Source: Comamonadaceae bacterium OS-1
GTDB lineage: Bacteria; Pseudomonadota; Gammaproteobacteria; Burkholderiales; Burkholderiaceae_C
Reading direction: 5' to 3'
Length of the DNA stretch: 64,000 nt
Assembly: GCA_027923965.1 (NCBI GenBank)
Contig: AP026969.1
Span: forward strand, 744,001 to 808,000
Shown here: positions 22,446 to 31,072 of the stretch, one piece after another
Layout of the letters: the number at the start of each line of letters is the position of its first letter
Position numbering within the stretch: the stretch's first letter is position 1
Position numbers and translations under genes: made by a program
The notes under the pieces: generated by a model
Seen by the model: only the letters and a program-made list of their open reading frames with translations
What the model was told of the DNA's origin: nothing
Database searches by the model: none

Positions 22446-24707
22446 TCAGTTGGGGCCGGGCAGGTCGTTGCAGATCTTCACCGGCCACGATGCCTGTGCG
22501 TAGTTCACGCCGCAGGGCCGCCCGGTGCGGTCGTACACCGTCAGGCTGAAGGTATAGACGCAGCAGGCGCCGCGTGGGGTGGCAAAGTCGTCGGGCACAA
22601 AGTAGGGCAGGAAGGCTTTGCAGGCCGGGTCGATGGCGCGCAGGTCGAACATCGCCAGCAGGCCGATCACCTGCGGCACGGTGGCCACGCCGCAGCGGGT
22701 GCCGGGGTCGCCGACCCGGCTGGTGCCGTGGTAGCAGGCACCGCCCGGGCCGGGCACCGGGATGCTGATGGCCGAGCCGCCCTGCTTGGTGACCGACACC
22801 ACGTAGTAGTCGAAGTTGTCGTTCGGCCGGGTCAGCGGCAGAAACTCGTCGATGTACTCGTCATAGGCAATGCCCGATACCGGCAGGCCCCACGGCACGC
22901 TGCAGTCTGGCGGCTGGGCGAACTGGCTGACGAACAGGTCGGCGCACTGGGGCACAGCATCGATGCGGATCAGCGCGCTCAGCGGCTTGTTGTCCAGCCA
23001 GACGCGCTGGGTATCGCAGTAGGTGCCGCCCAGCGTGTCTTCCACCAGCAGGCGGATGGTGTAGAGGCCGCTGAGCTGGCAGCCGCCGATGTTGCTGGAC
23101 CAGCCCGAGGGCGACAGCAGCGCCTGCGGGTCGTTCAACAGGCACCAGGGTGGGAAGGGCACCGGCACCAGGCAATCGGCCGTCCAGTAGGCGGTGAGCA
23201 CCGAGGTGTCGGTGCGCATGTTGATGGCCCGGTACTGCGCAGGCGTGCTGAACTCCACCGACCAGAAGTTGCTCCAGCCCGGCGTGGTGCAGTCGGGCTC
23301 GAACCCGGCTTTGTAGTCCAGTGTGTAGCGCTTGATCTTCAGGCTGTCGTCACAGCCGCCGATGGAGGCCGCGCCCAGCACCGCCAGGCAGGTGCCGAAC
23401 GAAGCCTCGAAGGTGCCCGCCGGGCGACCGCACAGGGCGGGCACAAAGTCGACCAGCCGCGCACCGGGGTCGGTCCAGGGGGCATCCAGCGCGGTGCTGC
23501 CACCGATGCCAAGGATGCGCACGTCCTTCTTGAACACCGAAAACACCGTCTGGCAGGGGATGGTGGACTGGTTGGAGCCAAACACCGTGACCCGCACAAA
23601 GTAGGTACCCGCGTTCAGCAAGGTGGTGTTGAGGTAGCCCAGCAGGCCACCCACCACCGGGCTGCTGCCCTGCACCGTGTTGCCCGGGGGCACGGGCGGG
23701 TAGACGAAGTTGGCCGCATGCCAGACCGCGCCGTTCAGCGACCATTCCAGCACGTAGCGCACAAAGCCCAGACCTGCGGCGGTGCCGGTGATGGGCACCA
23801 CCATGGCCGGAATCAAGGCGTTGACCTCTTCGGCCACGCAGCCGTCCGGCCCGGTCAGGGCGCACTGCAGCGGACGGAAGCATTCGCGCAGGCAACGCCA
23901 GTAGCTGCGCAGGCAGCGGGCCACGTCCACCAGGCTGCGGGCGCGGGCCAGGCAGCAGCCAAAGCGGATGGCGCACAGGCACCAGCAGCGGCAGAACCAG
24001 AACCAGGGTTGGGCGCTGTGCTCCTTGAACGCGGCCGCGCCCAGCAGGGCCTGGGCGGTGTCCACCGTCAGCAGCCGCTCGAAGACGGCGGCGGCCTCTT
24101 CCTCGCCCTCCTGGCAATCGACCTGGCCGCCGTCAATCGCCTCGGGCAGGCCCGCGGTGAAGTCCACCGTGGCCAGCTGGTCCGACAGGTAGGGGCGGTA
24201 GGCTTTGGCCAGGGCGCCGATCAGCGTGTCCAGGTCTTTGCGCTCGGTGGCGCTGAGCCTGCCGGGCGTGACCGGCGTGCCCAGCACCTCGCGCACGCAC
24301 AGCCAGTAGCGGTACAGGTAGTAGGCCGACAGGCGGAAGCTGCGCGGGCGGCGGCACAGCAGCCAGCCAAAGATGATGCAGCAGCGGATGTGCAGCAGGC
24401 ACCAGCGCCAGTTGTCGGTGGGGCCCAGCAGTTCGCGGGCCTGGGCGGGCAGCAGGGCCAGGGTGGTTTTTTCGTCGGCAAAGCGGCTGAACAGGCGCTG
24501 CGCCATGGCGATCTCGGCCTCGCAGTCAGGCTCCTGCTGGCCCGCCTCTTTGGCCAGGGCCTGCAGATCGTCGGCGCGCTGCAGGTCTTCCTGCAAGATA
24601 GGCCGGTAGACCCCGACCAGGGCTTCCAGCACCTGCTGGAATTCGGGGTTGTCCGGGCTCGGATCGTTCGGATCGGTATCGCGCAACGCAGCATGGTCAG
24701 CGGGCAT
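22446..24707 (-). CDS. Large Cys/Trp-rich protein with internal duplication, unknown function
   Basis: A 753-residue protein with good SD (AGGAG) and no signal peptide. It has 36 cysteines by my count. The N-terminal 290 residues hold two copies of one unit: about 24-145 (LVGVYRPILQEDL ... NWRWCLLHIRCCIIFGWLLC ... YRYWLCVREVL) and about 155-285 (LAKAYRPYLSDQL ... PWFWFCRCWCLCAIRFGCCL ... YWRCLRECF). The remaining 460 residues look like several beta-sandwich domains (RYVLEWSLNGAVWHAANFVY, GTYFVRVTVFGSN, GLYTIRLLVEDTLGG, CCVYTFSLTVYDRTGRPCG), like Ig/PKD-type modules. I do not recognise the family. It heads an apparent operon with a DUF1360 protein and the small CCGQKR protein. Confidence 0.75.
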   Translation of the reverse strand: MPADHAALRDTDPNDPSPDNPEFQQVLEALVGVYRPILQEDLQRADDLQALAKEAGQQEPDCEAEIAMAQRLFSRFADEKTTLALLPAQARELLGPTDNWRWCLLHIRCCIIFGWLLCRRPRSFRLSAYYLYRYWLCVREVLGTPVTPGRLSATERKDLDTLIGALAKAYRPYLSDQLATVDFTAGLPEAIDGGQVDCQEGEEEAAAVFERLLTVDTAQALLGAAAFKEHSAQPWFWFCRCWCLCAIRFGCCLARARSLVDVARCLRSYWRCLRECFRPLQCALTGPDGCVAEEVNALIPAMVVPITGTAAGLGFVRYVLEWSLNGAVWHAANFVYPPVPPGNTVQGSSPVVGGLLGYLNTTLLNAGTYFVRVTVFGSNQSTIPCQTVFSVFKKDVRILGIGGSTALDAPWTDPGARLVDFVPALCGRPAGTFEASFGTCLAVLGAASIGGCDDSLKIKRYTLDYKAGFEPDCTTPGWSNFWSVEFSTPAQYRAINMRTDTSVLTAYWTADCLVPVPFPPWCLLNDPQALLSPSGWSSNIGGCQLSGLYTIRLLVEDTLGGTYCDTQRVWLDNKPLSALIRIDAVPQCADLFVSQFAQPPDCSVPWGLPVSGIAYDEYIDEFLPLTRPNDNFDYYVVSVTKQGGSAISIPVPGPGGACYHGTSRVGDPGTRCGVATVPQVIGLLAMFDLRAIDPACKAFLPYFVPDDFATPRGACCVYTFSLTVYDRTGRPCGVNYAQASWPVKICNDLPGPN

Positions 24708-24813
24708 GGTGGTCTCCTGTATTGGGCCCTTTATGGGCTGGTTTCAATATAGAAGGCTGGCCGAAAACCGTGTCCACCAATTTAGGGATAAAAGCCGCAG
24801 TCCACCGAAATGC

Positions 24814-24880
24814 TCTATTTTTTATAGCTTCTCATGCTTATGGAATAAGCGTCAGCGGCCTGTTTTATTTGAAACGTGAT
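24814..24880. repeat. Dispersed palindromic repeat, copy E
   Basis: CTATTTTTTATAGCTTCTCA, GCTTATGGAATAAGC core, then GTCAGCGGCCTGTTTTATTT and GAAACG. Full-length copy, upstream of the 753-residue gene. Confidence 0.85.
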
Positions 24881-24891
24881 GCGGCCCCGCC

Positions 24892-25098
24892 TTACACCGC
24901 TACATCGTTATAGCCACCCACCGATGCCTGTATGACATCTTGCGCCATGGATCTCTCGCGTGCCGAGCGGGTCTGGGCCATCAATACCACCTGCCCGCTG
25001 GCGATGAACAGGCTGACATTGGCCGCGACCAGGGCCACCCCGGCCAGAGCCCCTACGCCGGTATCCACCGCGGTGCCGGTCGAGCCGTCGACCACCAT
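24892..25098 (-). CDS. Small hydrophobic hypothetical protein (68 aa)
   Basis: A 68-residue frame from ATG 25098. It contains one hydrophobic, probably membrane-spanning stretch (VGALAGVALVAANVSLFIAS) followed by QVVLMAQTRSARERSMAQDV. The frame is open upstream to 25362, but that part overlaps other sequence and shows no coding character. It lies on the same strand as, and about 184 bp upstream of, the Cys-rich 753-residue gene, so it may belong to that cluster. It superficially resembles small helical structural proteins, but I cannot place it in a family. The SD is weak. Confidence 0.4.
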   Translation of the reverse strand: MVVDGSTGTAVDTGVGALAGVALVAANVSLFIASGQVVLMAQTRSARERSMAQDVIQASVGGYNDVAV

Positions 25099-25327
25099 GT
25101 CTTGCAGGACGGCGTTACTGCTTCCGGGGGGGAGGGGGCGGGGAAGGGCGTGTCGCTGGTAAATACCTGTGACTGCCCGGGCGGCAAGCCGTCGGCGATC
25201 AGCGTGTCCCGGACCAACCAGGCTCTGCGGATGTTGTCCTACGCCAAGCCCATCCCCTGACGGATTGACAACCAGCGCCCAAGGCGCGCCAATAGAGGTC
25301 TCTGACACAACACGGCGGGGGCACACC

Positions 25328-25729
25328 ATGCAAGACTTTGAACTCACCAGCGACATGCTCACAATGGGTGGCGCGTTCTACCCCACGGGCTATGTTTTCT
25401 TGATGTTTCCTCGCCTGGAAGATGCCAAGCAAGTGGTGTCGCAGCTGCCCGCTGCAAACCCAGGCAAGCCCACACTGCTGCTGACCGCACAAACCGTAGT
25501 GGACAAGCTGCTCCACACCATCGCCGCGGCCGATGAACCTTTGCCCTCGGTAGGGGCCGAAGGTGCCAGCGTCCGAGAGTACGTGGATCTGGCGCGCCAA
25601 GGGCACTGCGCCTTGATGGTCTATGCATCCAAGGCCAAAGAATCCGAAGCGGTGATGGCGGTGGTCCGCAGCGTGCCGTTATCTTGTGCCAAGAAATACC
25701 GCAGCCTGGTGATTGAAGACCTGCTCTGA
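25328..25729 (+). CDS. Hypothetical protein (133 aa)
   Basis: A 133-residue soluble alpha/beta-looking protein starting MQDFELTSDMLTMGGAFYPT. Features are a hydrophobic strand (GYVFLMFPRLEDAKQVVSQL, as in ferredoxin-like folds), a central helix (TAQTVVDKLLHTIAA) and a second strand-helix unit (CALMVYASKAKESEAVMAVV) before the C-terminal KKYRSLVIEDLL. The two strand-helix units resemble stress-protein or ACT-like folds that bind small ligands; that is inference. It is transcribed away from the Cys-rich cluster. GC3 is typical of the host. No family name can be given. Confidence 0.6.
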   Translation: MQDFELTSDMLTMGGAFYPTGYVFLMFPRLEDAKQVVSQLPAANPGKPTLLLTAQTVVDKLLHTIAAADEPLPSVGAEGASVREYVDLARQGHCALMVYASKAKESEAVMAVVRSVPLSCAKKYRSLVIEDLL

Positions 25730-25753
25730 GCTGCCGCGCGGTGCCCGTCTGCG

Positions 25754-25816
25754 CTCTATTTTTTATAGCTTCTTACGCTTAAGGAATAAGCGCAAGCGGT
25801 CGATTTCATGTGAAAC
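25754..25816. repeat. Dispersed palindromic repeat, copy F
   Basis: CTATTTTTTATAGCTTCTTA, core GCTTAAGGAATAAGC, then GCAAGCGGTCGATTTCATGT and GAAACG. It lies between convergent gene ends and reads into the stop region of the proline iminopeptidase gene. Confidence 0.85.
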
Positions 25817-25819
25817 GGG

Positions 25820-26770
25820 TTACAGCGTACCGTCGCGTTTGAATTGCTCGGTTGCCGCCACCAGCGCGCTGGCAATACCGGGCTCAAACGCCGCATGGCC
25901 TGCATCAATCACCACCTGGAATGACGCTTCCGGCCAGGCCTGGTGCAGCGCCCAGGCCGAGCAGGGCGGGCAGACCACGTCGTAGCGGCCCTGGATGATC
26001 ACGGCGGGCAGGTGGCGGATGCGGTCCACGTTGCGGATGAGCTGGTTGTCGGTGAAAAACGCGCCGTTGCGCATGTAGTGCGCCTCCAGCCGCCCCACGC
26101 CCAGGGCCACCGCGTCGGCCCCGAACTGGTCGGCCACCTCGGGGCGCGGCAGCAGGTGCAGGCAACTGCCCTCGTAGCGGCTCCAGGTGCGGGCGGCGGC
26201 CAGGCTTTGCGCCGGGTCGTCGCTGAACAGGCGCTGCACGTAGGCGGCCAGCAGGTCGCCGCGCTCGGCCTCGGGAATGTGGCCGGCAAAGGCCGCATGT
26301 TCTTTCGGAAAGAAGTGCCGGATGCCGTTCAGGAACCAGTCAATCTCCGGCGGCGTGCACAGGAAGATACCGCGCAGCACAAAGCCGGTGCAGCGCTCGG
26401 GGTGGGCTTGCCCATAGGCCAGCGCCAGGGTAGAGCCCCAGGAGCCGCCAAACACCAGCCACTGCGCGATGCCCAGCATCTGGCGCAGTTGCTCGATGTC
26501 CTCCACCAGCAGCTGGGTGGTGTTGTTGCGCACCTCGCCCAGCGGAGTGGATTGGCCCGCGCCGCGCTGGTCGAACAGCACGATGCGGTAGTGGGCGGGG
26601 TCGAAAAACTGCCGGTGTTTGGGCGAGATGCCCGAGCCCGGCCCACCGTGCAGAAACAGCACCGGCACGCCGTCGGGATTGCCGCATTCCTCCCAGTACA
26701 GGGTGTGGATGGCATCCACCACCAGGGTGCCGCTGCGGTAGGGTTCGATGGGCGGGTAGGGCTGGGGCAT
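25820..26770 (-). CDS. pip: Proline iminopeptidase
   Basis: A 316-residue alpha/beta hydrolase (peptidase family S33) that removes N-terminal proline from peptides. It starts at ATG 26770 with SD CAGGAG eight bases upstream. Family motifs are the oxyanion-hole loop LFLHGGPGSGISPKHRQFFD, DQRGAGQSTPLGEVRNNTT, and the nucleophile elbow GGSWGSTLALAYGQAHPE near residue 110. The catalytic Asp (IQGRYDVVCPPCSAW) and His (VIDAGHAAFEPGI) are both present. Length matches the family (about 315). The neighbour is the gallate-type transporter gene on the same strand, with a repeat copy between them. Confidence 0.95.
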   Translation of the reverse strand: MPQPYPPIEPYRSGTLVVDAIHTLYWEECGNPDGVPVLFLHGGPGSGISPKHRQFFDPAHYRIVLFDQRGAGQSTPLGEVRNNTTQLLVEDIEQLRQMLGIAQWLVFGGSWGSTLALAYGQAHPERCTGFVLRGIFLCTPPEIDWFLNGIRHFFPKEHAAFAGHIPEAERGDLLAAYVQRLFSDDPAQSLAAARTWSRYEGSCLHLLPRPEVADQFGADAVALGVGRLEAHYMRNGAFFTDNQLIRNVDRIRHLPAVIIQGRYDVVCPPCSAWALHQAWPEASFQVVIDAGHAAFEPGIASALVAATEQFKRDGTL

Positions 26771-26783
26771 GGCGTTTACTCCT

Positions 26784-26836
26784 GTTTTCATAGCTTGTCG
26801 TGCTTATGGAATAAGCACGACAAGCCAGTTTAAACG
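26784..26836. repeat. Dispersed palindromic repeat, copy G
   Basis: Perfect hairpin: GCTTGTCGTGCTTAT-GGA-ATAAGCACGACAAGC, preceded by TTTTCATA and followed by CAGTTTAAACG. It lies in the leader of the proline iminopeptidase gene, downstream of the transporter gene. Confidence 0.88.
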
Positions 26837-26841
26837 CCAAA

Positions 26842-28158
26842 TCAATGGCGACCGGAGCGGTTCACCAGAATGGCAATACCCGCCAACACTGCGGGCACGG
26901 CCAACGCCGAGAAGATGCCTTCAAAGCCCCAACCCAGGCTCAGCAGCACGCCGCCGATGGACGAGCCCAGGATGCTGCCCAGGCGGCCAATGCCCAGCAT
27001 CCAGCTCACGCCGGTGGCCCGGGCGATGGTGGGGTAGCAGCCAGGGGCAAAGCCGTTCAGCCCGGTTTGCGCACCGCTCAGGAAGAAGCCCACCATCACC
27101 ACCATCAGCACGATGGAGGCCGACATCAGGCCGTTCAGGCCCATGGCCACCAGCGCCACGGCACCCAGCAGGTAGGCGGCGGCGATCACCCGGTTGGGCG
27201 AGGTCTTGTCCATCAACCAGCCCACGCACAGCGCACCCACCGTGCCGCCCAGCTGGAACATGGCGGTGACGTTGGCGGCCCGGTCGATGGACATGCCCGC
27301 GTCTTTCATCATGGTGGGCAGCCAGCTGGTGGTCAGGTAGATCACCAGCAGGCCCATGAAGTAGGTGGTCCACAGGGTGATGGTTTTCAGCGCATAGCCC
27401 GGCTGGAACAGCACGGCGATGGGCTGGCGTGTCTTGACCTCGGCTTCGCCCGAGACAAAGGCCTTCACGTGGTCCAGCGGCGTGCGGCAGACCCGCGCCA
27501 GCACCTTGCGGATGGGGTCGGCGGGGTAGTTGCGGGCCACCATGAAGCGGGCCGACTCGGGCAGAAAGAAGAACAGCACCGGCAGCAACACCAGGGGCAG
27601 CATGCCGCCGACCACCAGCACCGATTGCCAGCCATGCAGCGGAATCAGGGCCGCCGCCAAAAAGCCCACCATGGCCGAGCCCAGGTTGAAGCCGGTGAAC
27701 ATGGTGGCCACCAAAAAGGCCCGCCGCCGCTCGGGCACGTACTCGGACAGCAGCGTGGTGGTGTTGGGCATGGCCGCACCCAGGCCCAGCCCGGTCAGAA
27801 AGCGCAGCAAGGCCATTTCGGTGGTGTTGTGGGCATAGGCCGTGAGCAGGGTGCACACGCCAAAACCCAGTACCGACCCGAGCAGCACCTTGCGCCGGCC
27901 CCACCAGTCGGAGGACGAACCGGCCACCAGCGCGCCCACCGCCAGCCCGATGGGCGCAGCCCCCATCACCAAGCCAAATGCGGGCCGCGAGATGTTCCAT
28001 TCCGCGATGATGGACGGGGCGATAAAGCCCATGATGGCGACATCCATGCCGTCCACTGCCACGATGAAAAAGCACAGCAGCACCAGCATCCACTGTCGGG
28101 TGGAGAGTGCGCGGGTGTTGATGAAATCCCGGATGTCCAGGGTAGAAGCCGATGCCAT
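26842..28158 (-). CDS. MFS transporter, aromatic acid:H+ symporter (AAHS) family, probable gallate transporter
   Basis: A 438-residue protein with about 12 predicted membrane helices. AAHS/PcaK features include the start DFINTRALSTRQWMLVLLCF, the acidic helix-1 motif VDGMDVAIMGFIAPSII, the helix 2-3 loop GSSSDWWGRRKVLLGSV (DRxGRR-like) and the helix 8-9 loop MDKTSPNRVIA. AAHS proteins import protocatechuate, 4-hydroxybenzoate or gallate with protons. It is divergent from a LysR regulator and near tannases and a gallate dioxygenase, so gallate is the likely substrate (as GalT in Pseudomonas putida). The two divergent genes share a 175-bp promoter region. Confidence 0.88.
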   Translation of the reverse strand: MASASTLDIRDFINTRALSTRQWMLVLLCFFIVAVDGMDVAIMGFIAPSIIAEWNISRPAFGLVMGAAPIGLAVGALVAGSSSDWWGRRKVLLGSVLGFGVCTLLTAYAHNTTEMALLRFLTGLGLGAAMPNTTTLLSEYVPERRRAFLVATMFTGFNLGSAMVGFLAAALIPLHGWQSVLVVGGMLPLVLLPVLFFFLPESARFMVARNYPADPIRKVLARVCRTPLDHVKAFVSGEAEVKTRQPIAVLFQPGYALKTITLWTTYFMGLLVIYLTTSWLPTMMKDAGMSIDRAANVTAMFQLGGTVGALCVGWLMDKTSPNRVIAAAYLLGAVALVAMGLNGLMSASIVLMVVMVGFFLSGAQTGLNGFAPGCYPTIARATGVSWMLGIGRLGSILGSSIGGVLLSLGWGFEGIFSALAVPAVLAGIAILVNRSGRH

Positions 28159-28281
28159 AAAGTCTCCGTTTTTTAGTGGTTTTCAGGGGGGCACCGGGCT
28201 CTTGCCAGGACCATGCCCCCCAGAGCGGCGAATTATGGGGACGGCCCGCGATGCCTAAAAGATGCTGAGATTCGACTCGCG

Positions 28282-28296
28282 ATAACCCATGGGTAT
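28282..28296. promoter_or_regulatory. Probable LysR-type operator (T-N11-A palindrome)
   Basis: ATAACCCATGGGTAT is a near-perfect palindrome containing T-N11-A (T28283, A28295), the consensus box of LysR-type regulators. It is 38 bp upstream of the lysR start and in the promoter region of the divergent transporter gene, the normal place for an autoregulatory activator site. Confidence 0.6.
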
Positions 28297-28333
28297 CGGT
28301 ATATTGGCCAGCAGACACAGACTGGAAACGCCC

Positions 28334-29233
28334 ATGAAATTGACCACCTTGAACGTGCTGATCGCCGCCATCGAAGAGGGCAGCCTGCGCGGTGCGGCCC
28401 GCCGGGTGGCGGCATCGCAGCCCGCCATCACCAAGATGATCCGCGAGCTGGAACTGGAGTTGGCCGCGCCCCTGCTGCTGCGCACCTCGCGCGGTGTGGT
28501 GCCCACGCCCCAGGGCAAGGTGCTGTACGAGCGCGCCGTGAAAGTGGAGCGCGAGCTGAGCGCCGCAGTGGACGAGATCCACCAGATCGGTGGCCGCATG
28601 GTGGGCCAGTTGCATGTGGGCGCGGTGCCCCTGGCGGTGATGCTGCTGATTCCTGAGACCCTGCGCACCTTTGGCCAGGAGTTCCCCGAGGTCAAGCTGC
28701 GGGTGAGCGAAGAGCTGTACGTGGCCCAACTGCAAAAGCTGCGCTCCGGCGAGGTGGATGTGACCGTGGGCGGTATCCCCGACGACCTGTCCACCGGCGA
28801 GTTTGTGGTGGAGCCGCTGATGCACACCAGCATGGTGGCCACGGTGTGCAAGGGCAGCCCCTGGCTGAAGGCGCGCAGGCTGGTCGATCTGCAAACCGCC
28901 CGCTGGGTCTACACCGGCCCGAACACCGAATCGGGCTACGCTAAGCTGTTTTTCGAGCGCCACCAGCTCACGCCGCCGCGGGTGGGGGCCGTGGTGAATT
29001 CCACCCTGGCCCTGCTGGCCCTGGTGAGCTCGGGCGACTATGTGGCGCTGATGCCACGGCAGATTGCGGTGCACCCGCTGGTGGCGCAGTTCATCTCCAT
29101 CATCGACATCGCAGAAAAAGGCTACCCCCTGCAGGTGGGGGCCATTTTGCGCAGCGATTCGGCCGTGTCGCCGGTGCTGCGCCATCTGCTGACCCACCTG
29201 CACCGGGCTGCATACCACATCGACAAGGTCTAG
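28334..29233 (+). CDS. LysR-family transcriptional regulator (GalR-like)
   Basis: A 299-residue LysR-type regulator. The N-terminal winged helix (LNVLIAAIEEGSLRGAARRV, then SQPAITKMIRELELELAAPL) is clear, followed by the type 2 periplasmic-binding fold (GQLHVGAVPLAVMLLIPETL; VDVTVGGIPDDLSTGEF). Such proteins use the ligand (often a pathway intermediate) as co-inducer. It is divergent from the AAHS transporter and upstream of the tannase and gallate dioxygenase genes, so gallate or a downstream intermediate is the probable inducer. Start ATG 28334 is preferred because it begins the HTH at the usual distance. Confidence 0.92.
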   Translation: MKLTTLNVLIAAIEEGSLRGAARRVAASQPAITKMIRELELELAAPLLLRTSRGVVPTPQGKVLYERAVKVERELSAAVDEIHQIGGRMVGQLHVGAVPLAVMLLIPETLRTFGQEFPEVKLRVSEELYVAQLQKLRSGEVDVTVGGIPDDLSTGEFVVEPLMHTSMVATVCKGSPWLKARRLVDLQTARWVYTGPNTESGYAKLFFERHQLTPPRVGAVVNSTLALLALVSSGDYVALMPRQIAVHPLVAQFISIIDIAEKGYPLQVGAILRSDSAVSPVLRHLLTHLHRAAYHIDKV

Positions 29234-29371
29234 CCACCTGCGATTACTGCGCGATAACTGCGCGGTATCACGCGCCTGAAATCAACGTCTCCCCAACAGG
29301 CCGGGCGGTTCGCACAATCCGCCCGCAGCTTGCCGCAGCGCAGCCTGCACCCACAACCTGGAGGAGACAAC

Positions 29372-31045
29372 GTGAAAATCAAAACCCTATGGGTGTCTGC
29401 CGTGGCAGCACTCCTGAGCCTGGCCATCGTGGCCTGCGGCGACAGCGATACCGCGGTGGCCCAGACCCCCGCGCTGGCCATCGTCAAACCCACTGCCTCC
29501 TGTGCCAGCCTGGCCAGCACCGACCTGACCGCCATCGGCGGTGTGGGCAGCACCATCACCTCGGCCACCGAAGGCACCCTGGCCATCAACGGTGCCAACG
29601 TCAAGTTCTGCACCGTTGAGGGCACGCTGGCCCCGGCCGTGGGCTTCCGGGTGCGCCTGCCGGTGGACACCTGGACCCAGCGCTACGCCCACATGGGCTG
29701 CGGTGGCCTGTGCGGCAGCATCGATGCCAGCGCCACCCCCGGCCAGGCCTACGGCTGCCCGATCGCCCAGCAGGGCGGCCTGGTGCTGTCGTCCACCAAC
29801 ATGGGCCACACCGGGGCCGAGGCCAACTGGTCGCAGGACGCGCAGCGCCGGGTGGACTTTGCCTACCGCGGCGTGCACGTCACCACCGAAGCCACCAAAA
29901 AGCTGATCCAGGCCTACTACGGCCAGGCGCAGAAGCAGTCTTACTTTGTGGGCTGCTCCGACGGTGGCCGCGAAGGCTTGATGGCCGCCCAGCGCTACCC
30001 CACCGACTACAACGGCATCGTGGTGGGCGCACCGGCCTTTTTGTTCAACGTGCAGAACTCGCTGCACCACGGCTGGCTGGCCCGCGCCAACCGCGACACC
30101 GGCCTGACCACCGGCAACCTGGTGCTGTTCCCCGCCAAAGCCGCTGTGCTGCACACCGCCGTGGTGGCCGCCTGCGACGCGCTGGACGGCCAGACCGACG
30201 GCATTCTGAGCGACCCGCGCCAGTGCCACTTCGACCCGGCCACCCTCCAGTGCGCGGCCGGTGCCAGCGACACCAGCAACTGCCTCACTGCCTCCGAAGT
30301 CGCCACCGCCACCCAGTTCTACAACGGCCCGCGCGATCCGGTCAGTAACCGCCGCATCCTGGTGGGTGGCCCGCAATACGGCTCGGAGCTGAGCTGGGCC
30401 GGTGTGTTCGTGCCCGCCACGGCCACTGCCACCTCGGTGCTCAGCGAGATGTTCGTTGGCGGTGCACGTTATGTGATCTACACCGATGCCACGCCGCCTA
30501 CCCTGGACCAGATGGAGTTCACCGAGGCCTACTACAGCAAGCTGCGCAGCCGCCACGCGCTCAACGATGCCACCAACCCCGACCTGTCGGCCTTCAAGGC
30601 GGCGGGCGGCAAGCTGATCCTGTGGCACGGCTGGTCGGACCAGCACATCTCGCCCATCAACACCATCGCCTATTACGAGGCCATGCAAAAGACCATGGGC
30701 CAGACGAATATGGACGGCTTCATGCGCATGTACCTGGTGCCCGGCGTGGCCCATTGCGGCGGTGGCGAAGGCAACCCCAACATGGACCTGCTGACCGCCA
30801 TCGACAACTGGGTGCTGCAGGGCAAGGCCCCCACCTCCATCACTACCTACCGCACGGATGCCACGACTGCCGCCGTGACCCACAGCCGCCCGGTCTACCC
30901 CTACCCCGCGGTAGCCCGCTACAACGGCACCGGCGATGCCACCCAGGCCGGCAGCTACAGCAGCGGCGCGGCCCTGGTCAACGCCGTCACGCCGGACTGG
31001 GCGGGCATCGACATGTTCACGCCCTACGCGCCAGCACCCTTGTAA
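29372..31045 (+). CDS. Tannase/feruloyl esterase family lipoprotein
   Basis: A 557-residue esterase starting at GTG 29372 behind a strong SD (GGAGGAG). The signal peptide ends in LAIVACGDS, a lipobox, so the enzyme is probably lipid-anchored outside the inner membrane. Family motifs are CxxL...TVEGTLAPAVGFRVRLPVDTW, MGCGGLCGSI, the nucleophile elbow YFVGCSDGGREGLMAAQRYP near residue 193 (Cys-Ser pair) and VPGVAHCGGGEGNP near 459 (His-Cys), which together give the CS-D-HC disulfide-linked triad of tannase/feruloyl esterases. It hydrolyses galloyl or feruloyl esters; the gallate dioxygenase 27 bp downstream favours galloyl esters. Confidence 0.9.
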   Translation: MKIKTLWVSAVAALLSLAIVACGDSDTAVAQTPALAIVKPTASCASLASTDLTAIGGVGSTITSATEGTLAINGANVKFCTVEGTLAPAVGFRVRLPVDTWTQRYAHMGCGGLCGSIDASATPGQAYGCPIAQQGGLVLSSTNMGHTGAEANWSQDAQRRVDFAYRGVHVTTEATKKLIQAYYGQAQKQSYFVGCSDGGREGLMAAQRYPTDYNGIVVGAPAFLFNVQNSLHHGWLARANRDTGLTTGNLVLFPAKAAVLHTAVVAACDALDGQTDGILSDPRQCHFDPATLQCAAGASDTSNCLTASEVATATQFYNGPRDPVSNRRILVGGPQYGSELSWAGVFVPATATATSVLSEMFVGGARYVIYTDATPPTLDQMEFTEAYYSKLRSRHALNDATNPDLSAFKAAGGKLILWHGWSDQHISPINTIAYYEAMQKTMGQTNMDGFMRMYLVPGVAHCGGGEGNPNMDLLTAIDNWVLQGKAPTSITTYRTDATTAAVTHSRPVYPYPAVARYNGTGDATQAGSYSSGAALVNAVTPDWAGIDMFTPYAPAPL

Positions 31046-31072
31046 CCATTACCGTCCTCCTGGAGCAGCCAC

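Noticed and set aside
21813..24752. 979-codon open frame on the + strand
   Set aside because: It covers four genes on the opposite strand, starts within one of them and reads as Arg/Gly/Ala/His-rich noise. The minus-strand genes have good SD sites.
25140..25260. Possible short + strand gene ending at 25260 (product ending LSYAKPIP)
   Set aside because: Only the last 35 or so codons look non-random. There is no start codon with an SD, and the upstream part is antisense to the 68-residue ORF. It may be a gene remnant, but evidence is too thin to list.
26921..29218. 765-codon open frame on the - strand
   Set aside because: It runs through the transporter in the wrong frame and antisense to the LysR gene; no plausible protein features.
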